Shown: positions 1-9,304 of the stretch, in pieces
How positions within the stretch are numbered: position 1 is the stretch's first letter
Layout of the letters: every line of letters starts with the position of its first letter
The notes under the pieces: model-generated
Databases searched by the model: none
What the model was told of the DNA's origin: nothing
What the model saw: only the letters and a program-made list of their open reading frames with translations
Position numbers and translations under genes: made by a program
NCBI RefSeq assembly: GCF_003688625.1
Contig: NZ_RCWY01000003.1
Coordinates: 682,001 to 746,000, forward strand
Direction: 5' to 3'
Length of the DNA stretch: 64,000 nucleotides
Source of the DNA: Sphingomonas sp. PP-CE-3A-406
Lineage (GTDB): Bacteria; Pseudomonadota; Alphaproteobacteria; Sphingomonadales; Sphingomonadaceae

Positions 1-764
1 ATCACGGCGCCGCGACAATGGAGGTCGACTTCGCCGGCACCAGCGAGCAGCGGCCGACCAACTTCAACGCCCCCGTCTCGATCGTCCGCGCGGCCGTGCT
101 CTACGTCGTCCGCGCGCTGATCGACGAGGCGGTACCGCTCAACGACGGCTGCCTGCGCGGCGTGACGATCGGCGTGCCCGAGTGCTCGATGCTCAACCCG
201 CGCTATCCGGCCGCGGTCGTCGCCGGCAACGTCGAGACGAGCCAGGTCGTCACCGACGCGCTGTTCGGCGCGCTCGGCGCGATGGCGGCGAGCCAGGGGA
301 CGATGAACAACTTCACCTTCGGCAACGACACGCACCAATATTACGAGACGATCGCCGGCGGCGCAGGCGCGGGCCCCGGGTTCGACGGCGCGTCGGTGAT
401 CCAGACGCACATGACCAACAGCCGGCTGACCGATCCCGAGATCTTCGAGACGCGCTTCCCCGTGTTGCTCGAAGAGTTCTCGATCCGCGCCGGCTCTGGC
501 GGGGCGGGCGCGCACCACGGCGGCGACGGGGCGACGCGGCGCGTGCGCTTCCTCGAGAACATGACCGCCTGCATCCTCGCCAACCGCCGCCGCGTAGCCC
601 CGTTCGGGGTGGCGGGCGGCAAAGACGGTGGGCTAGGCTCTGCCACTGTCGAGCGCGCTGACGGCCACGTCGAGCACCTTGGCTCCACCGCCAAGGTCGA
701 TATGCGGCCGGGCGACGTGTTCGTGATCGAAACACCCGGTGGCGGTGGTTTCGGACCCATTTGA
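1..764 (+). CDS. Hydantoinase B/oxoprolinase family protein, C-terminal part (5' truncated by window)
   Basis: The reading frame is open from the first bases of the window, so the true start lies upstream; the ATG at 18 is internal. The visible 250 or so residues match the C-terminal region of the HyuB/5-oxoprolinase beta family: a segment around [16 protein letters not shown], then the glycine-rich stretch [17 protein letters not shown], and the family-typical end PGGGGFG. These enzymes use ATP to open cyclic amides such as 5-oxoproline or hydantoins, in the cytoplasm, together with a HyuA-type partner or domain. That other half is not in the window, so subunit versus full-length fusion cannot be decided. 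It is followed by a secreted beta-glucosidase with which it shares no obvious pathway. Confidence 0.85.
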   Translation, partial: HGAATMEVDFAGTSEQRPTNFNAPVSIVRAAVLYVVRALIDEAVPLNDGCLRGVTIGVPECSMLNPRYPAAVVAGNVETSQVVTDALFGALGAMAASQGTMNNFTFGNDTHQYYETIAGGAGAGPGFDGASVIQTHMTNSRLTDPEIFETRFPVLLEEFSIRAGSGGAGAHHGGDGATRRVRFLENMTACILANRRRVAPFGVAGGKDGGLGSATVERADGHVEHLGSTAKVDMRPGDVFVIETPGGGGFGPI

Positions 765-851
765 TCCGCCCCCCGATACGACGACCGGTTGCAGCGACGG
801 GACGGACGCGTCACACACGGTCCGCACAAGATCACCGTGAAAGTGAAGCCC

Positions 852-3155
852 ATGACCGCATCCCGTTCCCGCGCCCTGTTCGTCCGATTGCTCGCGGGAT
901 CGGTTCTCGCGATTGCCGCGCCGGTTGCCGCGCAGACGACCAACAACGCGCCTGGCGCGGCGGTGGCGAAGACCGCGGCCCCCAAGGCGCGGCCTTGGAT
1001 GAACACCAAACTCAGCGCAGATGCGCGCGTCGAGATGCTCCTCAAGGAGATGACGCTCGACGAGAAGCTGCAGCTTACCTTCGGCTATTTCGCTACCAAC
1101 GCCGACTGGCTGAAGACGCCGGTCAAGAACTGGGTCTATCCGAAGGACGGTCTGCCCGCGTCCGCCGGGATCGTCCCCGGTATCCCGCGGCTCGGTATCC
1201 CGAACCAGTGGGAGACCGATGCCGGCGTCGGCGTCGCCAGTCAGCGCGGGCCGACGCCGCGCCTGCGCACCTCGCTGCCGTCGGGGATCGCGACCGCGGC
1301 GACCTGGAACCCCGAGGTGGCGCAGGCCGGCGGCGCGATGATCGGCCGGGAGGCGTTCCTGTCGGGCTTCAACGTGCAGCTCGCGGGCGGCATGAACCTC
1401 ACGCGTGAACCGCGCAACGGGCGCAACTTCGAATATGGCGGCGAGGATCCGCTGCTGGCCGGCGTCATTACCGGGCACGAGATTAAGGGGATCCAGTCGC
1501 AGCACGTCGTCTCGACGATGAAGCACTACGCCTTCAATGGCCAGGAGACGAACCGCAACAACATCGATCACAAGATCGGCGAACAGGCGGCACGCCAGTC
1601 CGATCTGCTCGCGTTCGAGATCGCCAACGAGGTCGGCCAGCCCGGCTCGGTGATGTGCTCGTACAACCGCGTGAACGGCCATTACGCGTGCGAGAACGAC
1701 TGGTTGCTCAACAAAGTCCTGAAGCGCGACTGGGGCTTCAAGGGCTATGTCATGTCCGATTGGGGCGCGACGCATTCGACCAGCGAGGCCGCCAATGCCG
1801 GGCTCGACCAGCAGTCCGGCTGGGCGTTCGATCGCTCGGCGTACTTCGCGGATGCGCTGCGCGAGGCGGTCAATAACGGCCACGTCAGCGAAGCGCGCGC
1901 GACCGACATGGCGCGGCGCGTGCTGTGGGGAATGGTCTCCGTCGGGGCGTTCGACACGGTGGTGAACGGCGACCAGGCTACCAAGATCGACTACGCTGCG
2001 CATGCCGCGGTGACGCGCGCCGATGCGGAGGAAGGCATCATCCTCCTCAAGAACACCGCGGGTCTGCTGCCGATCGCCAAGTCGGCCAAGTCGATCCTGC
2101 TGATCGGCGCGCATGCCGATGTCGGCGTGCTGTCGGGCGGTGGATCGTCGCAGGTGTATTCGCACAATGCGCCGACCAACGGCCTGATCGTACCCGACGA
2201 ATTCCCGAGCGGTTTCCCCGGCCCCAAGACCTATCACGCGTCGTCACCGATGAAGGCGCTGCAGGCGCGGACTGGCGCGACCGTGACCTATCTCGACGGC
2301 AAGGACGTCAAGGCCGCTGCCGCGGCGGCGCGGAATGCGGACGTCGTCATCGTGTTCGGCGAGCAGTGGACGGGCGAGTCGTTCGACGTCCCCGACCTGA
2401 ACCTGCCGGCTGGCCAGAACGCGTTGATCGACGCGGTCGCGCGCGCGAACCCGAAGACGGTGGTCGTGCTCGAAACCGGCGGTCCCGTCGTGATGCCGTG
2501 GCTCGGCAAGGCCGGCGCGGTGCTGGAGGCGTGGTATCCGGGCACGGCGGGCGGCGAGGCGATTGCGCGCGTGCTGACCGGCGAGGTCAATCCGTCGGGG
2601 CATCTGCCGGCGACCTTCCCCGCGTCACTTTCGCAAATCCCGCGGCCCAAGCTTGAGGGCGACCCGAAGCTCGACCGCGATTCGCATCCGATGGGCAATT
2701 ACGACATCGAGGGCGCGGCGGTCGGTTATAAGTGGTTCGACAAGACCGGCGCGAAGCCGCTGTTCCCGTTCGGCTATGGCCTGTCCTACACGAATTTCGC
2801 GATGACCGGGCTGACCGCGGCGCCCGCCGGCAAGGGCGTCAAGGCGGACTTCATTGTCCAGAATACGGGTGCGGTACAGGGCAAGGCGGTAGCCCAGGTC
2901 TATGTGTCGGGTGCAGGCTGGGAAGCCCCCAAGCGGCTCGGCGCATTCCGCAAGGTCGATCTGGCCCCCGGCAAGAGCCAGACGGTGTCGGTGAAGATCG
3001 ACCCGCGCCTGCTCGCGACGTTCGACGTCGCCAGCGGCGGCTGGAAGATCGCGGGCGGCGACTACAAGGTGATGTTGGCGACGTCGGCTGCTGATATCGT
3101 CCAGACGGCGACAGTCCGCGTGGCCGCGCAGACGCTCGACGCCCGGGGACGTTGA
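852..3155 (+). CDS. Secreted GH3 beta-glucosidase (BglX-like)
   Basis: Predicted 767-residue glycoside hydrolase family 3 enzyme that releases terminal glucose (or a related sugar) from beta-linked oligosaccharides. Residues 1 to about 26 form a signal peptide ending APVAAQ, so the protein is exported. The GH3 N-terminal barrel follows, with the KHYAFNGQE segment and the nucleophile motif VMSDWGATHS (Asp303), then the GH3 C-terminal domain with GEQWTGESFD, and a fibronectin-III-like domain starting after PFGYGLSYTNF. The frame is open upstream to 789, but the ATG at 852 is chosen because the signal peptide begins exactly there. No strong Shine-Dalgarno sequence is visible. The domain set resembles periplasmic BglX; substrate is not resolved by sequence. 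Confidence 0.92.
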   Translation: MTASRSRALFVRLLAGSVLAIAAPVAAQTTNNAPGAAVAKTAAPKARPWMNTKLSADARVEMLLKEMTLDEKLQLTFGYFATNADWLKTPVKNWVYPKDGLPASAGIVPGIPRLGIPNQWETDAGVGVASQRGPTPRLRTSLPSGIATAATWNPEVAQAGGAMIGREAFLSGFNVQLAGGMNLTREPRNGRNFEYGGEDPLLAGVITGHEIKGIQSQHVVSTMKHYAFNGQETNRNNIDHKIGEQAARQSDLLAFEIANEVGQPGSVMCSYNRVNGHYACENDWLLNKVLKRDWGFKGYVMSDWGATHSTSEAANAGLDQQSGWAFDRSAYFADALREAVNNGHVSEARATDMARRVLWGMVSVGAFDTVVNGDQATKIDYAAHAAVTRADAEEGIILLKNTAGLLPIAKSAKSILLIGAHADVGVLSGGGSSQVYSHNAPTNGLIVPDEFPSGFPGPKTYHASSPMKALQARTGATVTYLDGKDVKAAAAAARNADVVIVFGEQWTGESFDVPDLNLPAGQNALIDAVARANPKTVVVLETGGPVVMPWLGKAGAVLEAWYPGTAGGEAIARVLTGEVNPSGHLPATFPASLSQIPRPKLEGDPKLDRDSHPMGNYDIEGAAVGYKWFDKTGAKPLFPFGYGLSYTNFAMTGLTAAPAGKGVKADFIVQNTGAVQGKAVAQVYVSGAGWEAPKRLGAFRKVDLAPGKSQTVSVKIDPRLLATFDVASGGWKIAGGDYKVMLATSAADIVQTATVRVAAQTLDARGR

Positions 3156-3210
3156 GCGGGCTCGGGGGGCGCGCGGCTCGGCGCGAACCCTTGGGATTAA
3201 AGACATGTTT

Positions 3211-3254
3211 CCCCGCGAAGGCGGGGATCCAGACTGGGCTCCCGCCTTCGCGGG
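3211..3254. repeat. REP-like palindrome, family A (short form)
   Basis: Inverted repeat CCCGCGAAGGCGGG and CCCGCCTTCGCGGG around a short spacer, in the gap between the convergent beta-glucosidase and sialidase-like genes. Nearly the same unit recurs at 41136-41183, including the trailing GAACAAGGG. It may act as a terminator or mRNA end barrier, but there is no T run. Confidence 0.8.
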
Positions 3255-3333
3255 AGAACAAGGGCATGGTGCCGTACGATTGTTATTCCAAAGCTGAACC
3301 TCGACACGTCCTGACCTTTGCTTCCGGTCCAGA

Positions 3334-4419
3334 TCAGCGCAGTCTCCGCGGGTCGACCACGACGTATTTGATGTGCTTGCGATCATAGGTGTAGGTGATC
3401 CGGACCAGCCCGTCGCGCGTCTGGATCACCGCGGGATAGGCATAGCCGTCGGGCAGCGGCTTGCTCTCCAGCGTCAGCACCGGATGCCAGCGCACGCCAT
3501 CGTCCGACAGCGCGAGATTGAGCGGCCAGCGCGGTCCGTCGCCCGGACGGTCGGGCCAATGACCGGCATGGTTGTAAACTATCAGCTGTCGCCCATCGCG
3601 CAACGTCACCGCATCGGTGCCCGCGTTCGGGTTGGGAAGGTCGATCGCGGCGAGCGGCGACCAAGTGCGGCCGGTGTCCTTCGACCAGCTCATCGCGAGC
3701 GCGCCCTGCCGCGTGCGGGCAACGAGTTCGAGCCGCCCGTCGGGGTAGGACAGCACGCTGGGCTGGATCGCCTCGATATGCATCGGCGAGGGAATCGGCG
3801 GCTCGACCGTCCAATGCGCGCCGCGATCGGTGCTGCGTTCCATGCGGAGCGACCAGCGATTGGCCTCCGTGGTGCCCTCCTCGCGGCTCGACGGCGATAG
3901 CCAGCTGCCATCGCGCAGCACGACGGGCTTGTTCTTGATCGGGCCGAGCACGCCATCGGGCAGGCGCTCCGGCTTGCTCCAGCTGCGACCATTGTCGGTC
4001 GAGCGGAGCATCATGCCCCACCAGTCACGCGGATTCGGCCCGACCTTGTAGAACAGGCGGAGGTCACCGGGTGCGGGCTGGAACAAGACCGGGTTCCAGG
4101 TGGGAAAGCGGCGACCATCGGCGCCGATCCCGCTCGCCACCGGCTCGGGCGCGGTCCAACCGTCGCCCACGCCGCCGCCGTTGCGCGACGTCCAAATGCG
4201 GACATCGGCATTGCCTTCGCCCGATCCGGCGAACCAGGCCGCCATCAGGCTGCCGTCGGCGAGCTGCACGATCGTCGACGCGTGCGCCTGCGGGTAGGGG
4301 GCTTGCGCATCGATCAGTTCGGCCTCGAGGATCGCATCCGCTGCGGCTGGTCGCGCGCTGCTGTCGGGAGCGCCAGCCCCCGACAGCAGCGCTGCCAGCC
4401 CGATGATCGCCGCCTTCAC
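3334..4419 (-). CDS. Sialidase-like BNR/Asp-box exported protein
   Basis: Predicted 361-residue beta-propeller protein of the sialidase superfamily. Three Asp-boxes (S-x-D-x-G-x-x-W) are readable: STDNGRSW (140-147), STDRGAHW (196-203) and SKDTGRTW (246-253), with a degenerate fourth near residue 78. A hydrophobic N-terminus of about 20 residues suggests export. The start is GTG at 4419; an in-frame stop two codons upstream, which is the stop of the DUF885 gene, excludes a longer form. The gene lies directly downstream of the DUF885 gene on the same strand and is probably co-transcribed. Closest general family is exo-alpha-sialidase, but propellers of this type act on varied glycans, so sialic acid specificity is not claimed. 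Confidence 0.82.
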   Translation of the reverse strand: MKAAIIGLAALLSGAGAPDSSARPAAADAILEAELIDAQAPYPQAHASTIVQLADGSLMAAWFAGSGEGNADVRIWTSRNGGGVGDGWTAPEPVASGIGADGRRFPTWNPVLFQPAPGDLRLFYKVGPNPRDWWGMMLRSTDNGRSWSKPERLPDGVLGPIKNKPVVLRDGSWLSPSSREEGTTEANRWSLRMERSTDRGAHWTVEPPIPSPMHIEAIQPSVLSYPDGRLELVARTRQGALAMSWSKDTGRTWSPLAAIDLPNPNAGTDAVTLRDGRQLIVYNHAGHWPDRPGDGPRWPLNLALSDDGVRWHPVLTLESKPLPDGYAYPAVIQTRDGLVRITYTYDRKHIKYVVVDPRRLR

Positions 4420-4425
4420 GGGGAC

Positions 4426-6240
4426 TTACGCCCGCCCGCGGATCGCGGCGATCCGTTCGTCGACGCGCCGTTCGAGGATGGTCAGCGGCATCGCGCCTTC
4501 GAGCAGGATGTCGTGGAACTGCTTCAGGTCGAACCGGCAGCCGAGCGCCGCCTTCGCCTTGGCCCGCGCGCGCGTCCACGCCATGTGGCCGACCTTATAG
4601 CTGCACGCCTGTCCCGCCTGCGTGCAATAGCGCTCGACCTCGCGCAGCGTCCGCGGTCGGGCAAACCCGGTGGTCGCGACCATATAGTCGGTCGCCTTCT
4701 CGCGGCTCCACTGCTTGGCGTGGATACCGGTATCGACCACCAGCCGCGTCGCGCGGAACAGGAACGACTGGAGATAGCCGGCACGCTCCAGCGGCGTCGC
4801 ATAGGCACCGAGTTCGTCCGCCAACTGCTCGGCATACAGCGCCCAGCCTTCCGAATAGGCCGAGAAGAAGCCGATCTTCCGCAGCGTCGGGATGTCCTTC
4901 GATTCCTGCGCGAGGCTGATCTGGAGGTGATGCCCGGGCACGCCCTCGTGATAGGTCAGCGACGGGAGCGTGTATTTCGGCCAGTCGCCGACGTCCTTCA
5001 GGTTGACGAAGTAGATCGCCGGGCGGCTGCCATCGAGCGAGGCGCGGTTGTAATAGCCATTGGCGGCGCCGTCCTGGATCTCGACCGGGACCGCGCGGAT
5101 TTCGAGCGGCTGCGTCGGCACGCGCGCGAATGCCTTGGGCAGCTTGGTGTACATCGCCTTGATGCCCTCGTTCAGCCCGGCGATCAGCTCGGTGCGCCCT
5201 TCCGCGGTGTTGGCATAGAGCTGATCGGGCATCACGTTCAGCTTGGCGAGCCGCTCGCCGACCGTCCCCGTCGCATAGCCCTGCGACTTGAGGATCGTGT
5301 CGAGCTGCGCGGTGATCTCGGCGACCTGCGCCAGGCCGATGCGGTGGACCTCGTCGGGGCTCATCGTCGTGGTGGTCGCCTGGTTGAGCGCCATCGCATA
5401 GATCGCGTCGCCGTTCGGTACGCGCCAGATCCCGTCGCCGGGCTTGGTGGTCGGCTTCAGTCGCTCGATCAGCGCGATCTGACGGTCGAGCGCGGGATAG
5501 ACCTTCTCGTCGACGATCTTCGCGGCGCGCGTCTGCCAGTCGCCGGTAAGGCCCTTGGCGGCGGCGCGCTTGACGAGCGACTGGACGATGCTCGACGTCG
5601 CCGCCGGCTGACCCCGCAGTTTCCGCATCTGGCCGAGCGTCAGGTCGAGCGACCAGCCGGGTGCGAGCAGGCCGCGTGCTGCCTCGGCTTGCTGCATCGC
5701 GCTTTCCTGGTCGAGCACCGTGCCGAACTGGTCGAGCCGCGCCAGATACGCCTCCGCATCGGGTGTCGCCGCGATCGTGTGCGCGGTGTTGAGGAAATCG
5801 GGCACCTGGAAATAGGCGCCGCCCTGCTGACAGATCCGGTAGGGGCGGATCGGGCTGTCCATGCCGAATTTTTCGGGCGCCGCGATCTGCGTTTCGAGCG
5901 AATAGCGGACGACCTCGAGGTTCAGTTTGGCGGCCGGCGACAGCCCTGCGCCGTCATAGCGCGCAAGGCTCGCGATCGCGGCCTTGGTCTCGGCGACATC
6001 GCTCGCGCGCTTCTCAGGAGTCCGCGGCGAGAGCTGGCTCTTCAGCGCTGCCAGCGGCCCCTTGTCGAGGCCGAGCGACGTCGCGAGCTCGGGCGATCGC
6101 GCGACGCTCTGCTGGAAGATCCGTTCGAAATCGGCGTTCAGCGTGGTGTCGCCGGTGGGTTTCGAGAAAGCAGCCGAGGGAAGCAATGTGGTCGCGAGTG
6201 CTGCGACACCGCCCGATGCGAGAAACTGACGACGATCCAT
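4426..6240 (-). CDS. Tat-exported DUF885 metallohydrolase-like protein
   Basis: Predicted 604-residue DUF885 family protein. The N-terminus MDRRQFLASGG carries a twin-arginine motif and a hydrophobic stretch ending SAAFS, indicating export of a folded protein. The family signature HEGVPGHHLQ (residues 431-440, an HExxPGH motif) and a downstream YSEGWALYAE segment with a possible third metal ligand are present, consistent with a zinc hydrolase or peptidase; the substrate of the family is poorly known. The frame is open 69 codons further upstream, but the ATG at 6240 is preceded by GGGAGAG at good spacing and begins the Tat signal. Its stop codon lies six bases before the GTG of the sialidase-like gene. 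Confidence 0.88.
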   Translation of the reverse strand: MDRRQFLASGGVAALATTLLPSAAFSKPTGDTTLNADFERIFQQSVARSPELATSLGLDKGPLAALKSQLSPRTPEKRASDVAETKAAIASLARYDGAGLSPAAKLNLEVVRYSLETQIAAPEKFGMDSPIRPYRICQQGGAYFQVPDFLNTAHTIAATPDAEAYLARLDQFGTVLDQESAMQQAEAARGLLAPGWSLDLTLGQMRKLRGQPAATSSIVQSLVKRAAAKGLTGDWQTRAAKIVDEKVYPALDRQIALIERLKPTTKPGDGIWRVPNGDAIYAMALNQATTTTMSPDEVHRIGLAQVAEITAQLDTILKSQGYATGTVGERLAKLNVMPDQLYANTAEGRTELIAGLNEGIKAMYTKLPKAFARVPTQPLEIRAVPVEIQDGAANGYYNRASLDGSRPAIYFVNLKDVGDWPKYTLPSLTYHEGVPGHHLQISLAQESKDIPTLRKIGFFSAYSEGWALYAEQLADELGAYATPLERAGYLQSFLFRATRLVVDTGIHAKQWSREKATDYMVATTGFARPRTLREVERYCTQAGQACSYKVGHMAWTRARAKAKAALGCRFDLKQFHDILLEGAMPLTILERRVDERIAAIRGRA

Positions 6241-6652
6241 GACGAACTCTCCCGTGATATGGCGCGCATCGTAGGCGAACAGGACACGGCTTTGCCAGTG
6301 CACGTCGTCCGAATCTCGTCGCGACCACGGGAACCACATCTGATGCTGGCGGTTCAAACAGGGAGACCGGCGGTGTGGTTGATCCACCCCCAACGACCCG
6401 TCGGTCGCCCGTGTGCGTATCGAGACCAGCCGTGCGAGATAGATCATCCAAGCCGTTCAACGATGGGCGCTTGCACGCGGTTGGCGAAACCTTGCGCAGT
6501 TCGTGGCAGACGCCGACGGATACGATGATTACCGACGACCTGCCGACGTTGCTGACGCTGCTGTCGAAGGTGCCGAGCCGTCGCAAACGCCCGTGATGGA
6601 TCTGTAACGAAAGCAGGTGCGGGCCGTCTTCGGTGCCCGCACCCGCTTTCAG
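6241..6652. other. 412-base gap between the DUF885 and mannose-1-phosphate guanylyltransferase genes
   Basis: Both flanking genes are on the minus strand. The stretch should hold the promoter of the DUF885 gene. Short open frames on either strand lack ribosome binding sites and recognisable motifs, so no gene is called. The only clear structure is the hairpin at 6609-6650. Confidence 0.5.
6609..6650 (-). terminator. Hairpin after the guanylyltransferase gene, probable terminator
   Basis: A near-perfect stem of about 15 base pairs (GAAAGC-A-GGTGCGGGC with GCCCGCACC-CGCTTTC) and a ten-base loop sits immediately after the stop codon of the minus-strand guanylyltransferase gene. The downstream side ends CTTTCGTTAC, a poor U tract, so termination strength is uncertain. 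Confidence 0.55.
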
Positions 6653-7735
6653 TTACGCCTTGGCCTTCATCGCCTCGATCAGTTTCTTGACCTCCTGGCT
6701 GCGGCCGCGCGGCATGATCAGCACGTCGTTGCCGCTGGCGACCACGATCAGATCCTCGACGCCGACCAGCGACACGCGGATGCCGTCGCTGCGGACGAAG
6801 CAGTTCTGCGTGTCGATCGCCAGCACATGCCCGTCCTTGTCGCTGCGATGCGCGTTGCCGCTGGCGTCGCGATCGCTGATCGCGTGCAGCGCGTCCCAGC
6901 TGCCGACGTCGTTCCAGCCCATCGCGACCGGCACCACCGCGACGCGGTCGGCCTTTTCCATGACCGCGTAGTCGATCGAATCGTCGGGCGACGCGGCGAA
7001 CGCGGCCGCATCGGGATAGACCCGCGTGCCCTCGATCCGGGCCTTGTCCATCGCCTCACGCGTAGCGACCAGGATGCCGGGATGGAACTGCGCGAGCGCC
7101 TCGAGATAGGCGTCGGCGAGAAACAGGAAGATCCCGCCGTTCCAGGCATGATCGCCGCTCGCCAGCATCGACCGCGCCTTGTCGAGCGGGGGCTTCTCGA
7201 CGAACCGCGCGACGCGGTTGATGCCGGGCTGGAGCTCGTCGCCGATCTGGATCCAGCCATAGCCGGTCTCGGGCGCATCGGGCGCGATCCCGAAGGTTAC
7301 CAGCCAGCCTTGTGCCACGAGCGGCATCGCCGCCTCGATCGCGGCATGGAACGCGGCGACGTCGCCGATCACATGGTCGGACGGCATCACCAGCAGCGCG
7401 TCGCCACCGCCGCCCGCCGAGGCGGCCTTCGCCGCCAGCGCGGCCAGCGCGATCGCAGGGGCTGTGTTGCGGCCGGCGGGTTCGAGGATCAGCGCCTGTG
7501 GTGCGGCGCCGGCCTCGGCAAGCTGCTGCTCGACCAGCTCTGCATGCCGCGCATTGGCGACCACGATCGGCGCGGCGTAGCGCTCCCCCAGCGCGCGCCC
7601 GGCGGTCAGTTGCAGCATCGTCTCGTCCGCGGTCAGCGCCAGCATCTGCTTGGGCATTTCGGGGCGCGACATCGGCCAGAGGCGGGTCCCCGAACCACCC
7701 GACAGGATAACGGGAACGATCTTACGTACGGTCAT
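6653..7735 (-). CDS. Mannose-1-phosphate guanylyltransferase
   Basis: Predicted 360-residue nucleotidyltransferase that makes GDP-mannose from mannose 1-phosphate and GTP for polysaccharide synthesis. The N-terminal pyrophosphorylase signature SGGSGTRLWPMSRPEMPKQ is complete, followed by PSDHVIGD and FVEKP motifs. It is the single-domain form: it ends before the cupin phosphomannose isomerase domain found in about 470-residue bifunctional ManC/AlgA enzymes. The ATG at 7735 is chosen over upstream frame extensions because GGAGG lies five bases ahead of it. It diverges from the EpsB-like transferase gene across a 161-base promoter region, which suggests a shared role in exopolysaccharide. Confidence 0.93.
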   Translation of the reverse strand: MTVRKIVPVILSGGSGTRLWPMSRPEMPKQMLALTADETMLQLTAGRALGERYAAPIVVANARHAELVEQQLAEAGAAPQALILEPAGRNTAPAIALAALAAKAASAGGGGDALLVMPSDHVIGDVAAFHAAIEAAMPLVAQGWLVTFGIAPDAPETGYGWIQIGDELQPGINRVARFVEKPPLDKARSMLASGDHAWNGGIFLFLADAYLEALAQFHPGILVATREAMDKARIEGTRVYPDAAAFAASPDDSIDYAVMEKADRVAVVPVAMGWNDVGSWDALHAISDRDASGNAHRSDKDGHVLAIDTQNCFVRSDGIRVSLVGVEDLIVVASGNDVLIMPRGRSQEVKKLIEAMKAKA

Positions 7736-7896
7736 GAATCCTCCAGATTGCGCCGAGCTATAACGACGAGTCCGTGCCTGCCAATCGTATAATCGGTCAA
7801 TTCGCTGCACGGTCTTCAGGGTTTTTTGGTATTTGATCGCGTAGCACTGGCCAGGTGTCGGTAGCATTTACAGATGATGTGTCGGGATAGCGTGCG

Positions 7897-9285
7897 ATGA
7901 TACGGCTCTTCAAACACTATGTGCCGCATGCCGTGCTGCTGCTCGGACTGGTCGATCTTGCCCTGCTGATCGCCTCCGCGGAGATCGGCTGGGTCGTTCG
8001 TGCGCATCAGATCGGCATGGCGGTCGCGCCGATCCATACGCGGATTGCGCAGTTGCTGACCTTCGCGATCGCGCTCCAGGTGTCGCTGGTCGCGGTCGGC
8101 GCGTACGGGGTGGCGTCGTTCCTGTCGCTCCGGTTCGCCGCCGCCCGGCTTGCGGTGGCGCTGGCGCTCGGCGTGATCGCGCTGTCGTTCATCTTCTTCC
8201 TCGTGCCCGCACTGAGCTTCTGGCGGTCGAACCTGCTCTATTCGACGATCATCGCGACGGTGCTGCTGGTCACAGTCCGCGCGCTGCTCGGCAAGACGCT
8301 GGGGGGCGATACCTTCAAGCGCCGGATCGTCGTGCTCGGTGCGGGTGCCCGCGCCGCGCGGATCCTCCAGCTGTCCGAACAGCCGGGCATCAACTTCATC
8401 GTCGCCGATTTCGTTGCGATGGGCGAGCCCAATCAGGTGATCGGCAAGGCCAGGCCGCGCGCGGAAATTCCCAATCTGTCGGCGCATATCGTCGATCGCA
8501 ACGCGAGCGAGGTCGTGCTCGCGCTCGACGAACGCCGCAACGCGCTGCCGATGAAGGATCTGCTGCGGGTCCGCACCACCGGCGTCCAGGTCAGCGAGAT
8601 CTCGACCTTTCTCGAGCGCGAGACGGGACGGATCGACCTCAAGAGCGTCAATCCGTCCTGGCTGATATTCTCCGACGGCTTCGCCTCGAGCCGGATGCTG
8701 TCGAGCGTCTTCAAGCGCGCCTTCGACATTTTCGCGAGCGGGCTGCTGCTGCTGCTGACACTGCCCGTGATCCTTCTGACCGCAGTGGCGATCAAGCTCG
8801 AATCCAAGGGGCCTGCGTTCTACCGCCAGCGTCGTGTCGGGTTGTACAATGAGGGGTTCGACATTCTGAAGCTGCGCTCGATGCGCCAGGATGCCGAGGT
8901 CGCGGGCACCGCGGTCTGGGCGGCGGAGGACGATCCCCGTATCACCCGGATCGGCCGGTTCATCCGGAAAGTCCGGATCGACGAACTGCCGCAGACCTGG
9001 ACCGTGCTCAAGGGCGAGATGAGCTTCGTCGGCCCGCGTCCCGAACGGCCGCAGTTCGTCGAACAGCTCGAGGAGCATCTGCCGTTCTACGCCGAGCGCC
9101 ATATGGTGAAGCCCGGCATCACCGGCTGGGCGCAGATCAACTATCCGTACGGCGCGTCGATCGAGGATGCCCGGCACAAGCTCGAATACGACCTGTATTA
9201 CGCGAAGAATTATTCGCCGTTCCTCGACATGCTGATCCTGTTGCAGACGTTGCGCGTGGTGCTGTGGCCGACCGGCGCGCGATGA
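7897..9285 (+). CDS. EpsB-like undecaprenyl-phosphate sugar phosphotransferase (exosortase/PEP-CTERM associated type)
   Basis: Predicted 462-residue membrane transferase that loads the first sugar phosphate onto undecaprenyl phosphate to start exopolysaccharide assembly. Four hydrophobic segments occupy about residues 10-135, a Rossmann-like middle domain includes RRIVVLGAGARAARIL, and a fifth hydrophobic segment near 280-300 leads into the bacterial sugar transferase domain. That domain shows KLRSMRQDAE, MSFVGPRPERP and KPGITGWAQINY. The architecture is that of the WcaJ/EpsB group, and the immediate downstream PrsK-PrsR pair is the usual context of the PEP-CTERM associated subfamily. The ribosome binding site is weak. 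Confidence 0.9.
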   Translation: MIRLFKHYVPHAVLLLGLVDLALLIASAEIGWVVRAHQIGMAVAPIHTRIAQLLTFAIALQVSLVAVGAYGVASFLSLRFAAARLAVALALGVIALSFIFFLVPALSFWRSNLLYSTIIATVLLVTVRALLGKTLGGDTFKRRIVVLGAGARAARILQLSEQPGINFIVADFVAMGEPNQVIGKARPRAEIPNLSAHIVDRNASEVVLALDERRNALPMKDLLRVRTTGVQVSEISTFLERETGRIDLKSVNPSWLIFSDGFASSRMLSSVFKRAFDIFASGLLLLLTLPVILLTAVAIKLESKGPAFYRQRRVGLYNEGFDILKLRSMRQDAEVAGTAVWAAEDDPRITRIGRFIRKVRIDELPQTWTVLKGEMSFVGPRPERPQFVEQLEEHLPFYAERHMVKPGITGWAQINYPYGASIEDARHKLEYDLYYAKNYSPFLDMLILLQTLRVVLWPTGAR

Positions 9286-9304
9286 GTGCCCCGATGAGCA
9301 AATC

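Noticed and set aside
4282..6528. A 748-codon open frame on the plus strand antisense to the DUF885 gene
   Set aside because: It is a product of high-GC codon bias opposite a real gene: Arg/Asp/Gly-rich with no domain or ribosome binding site.
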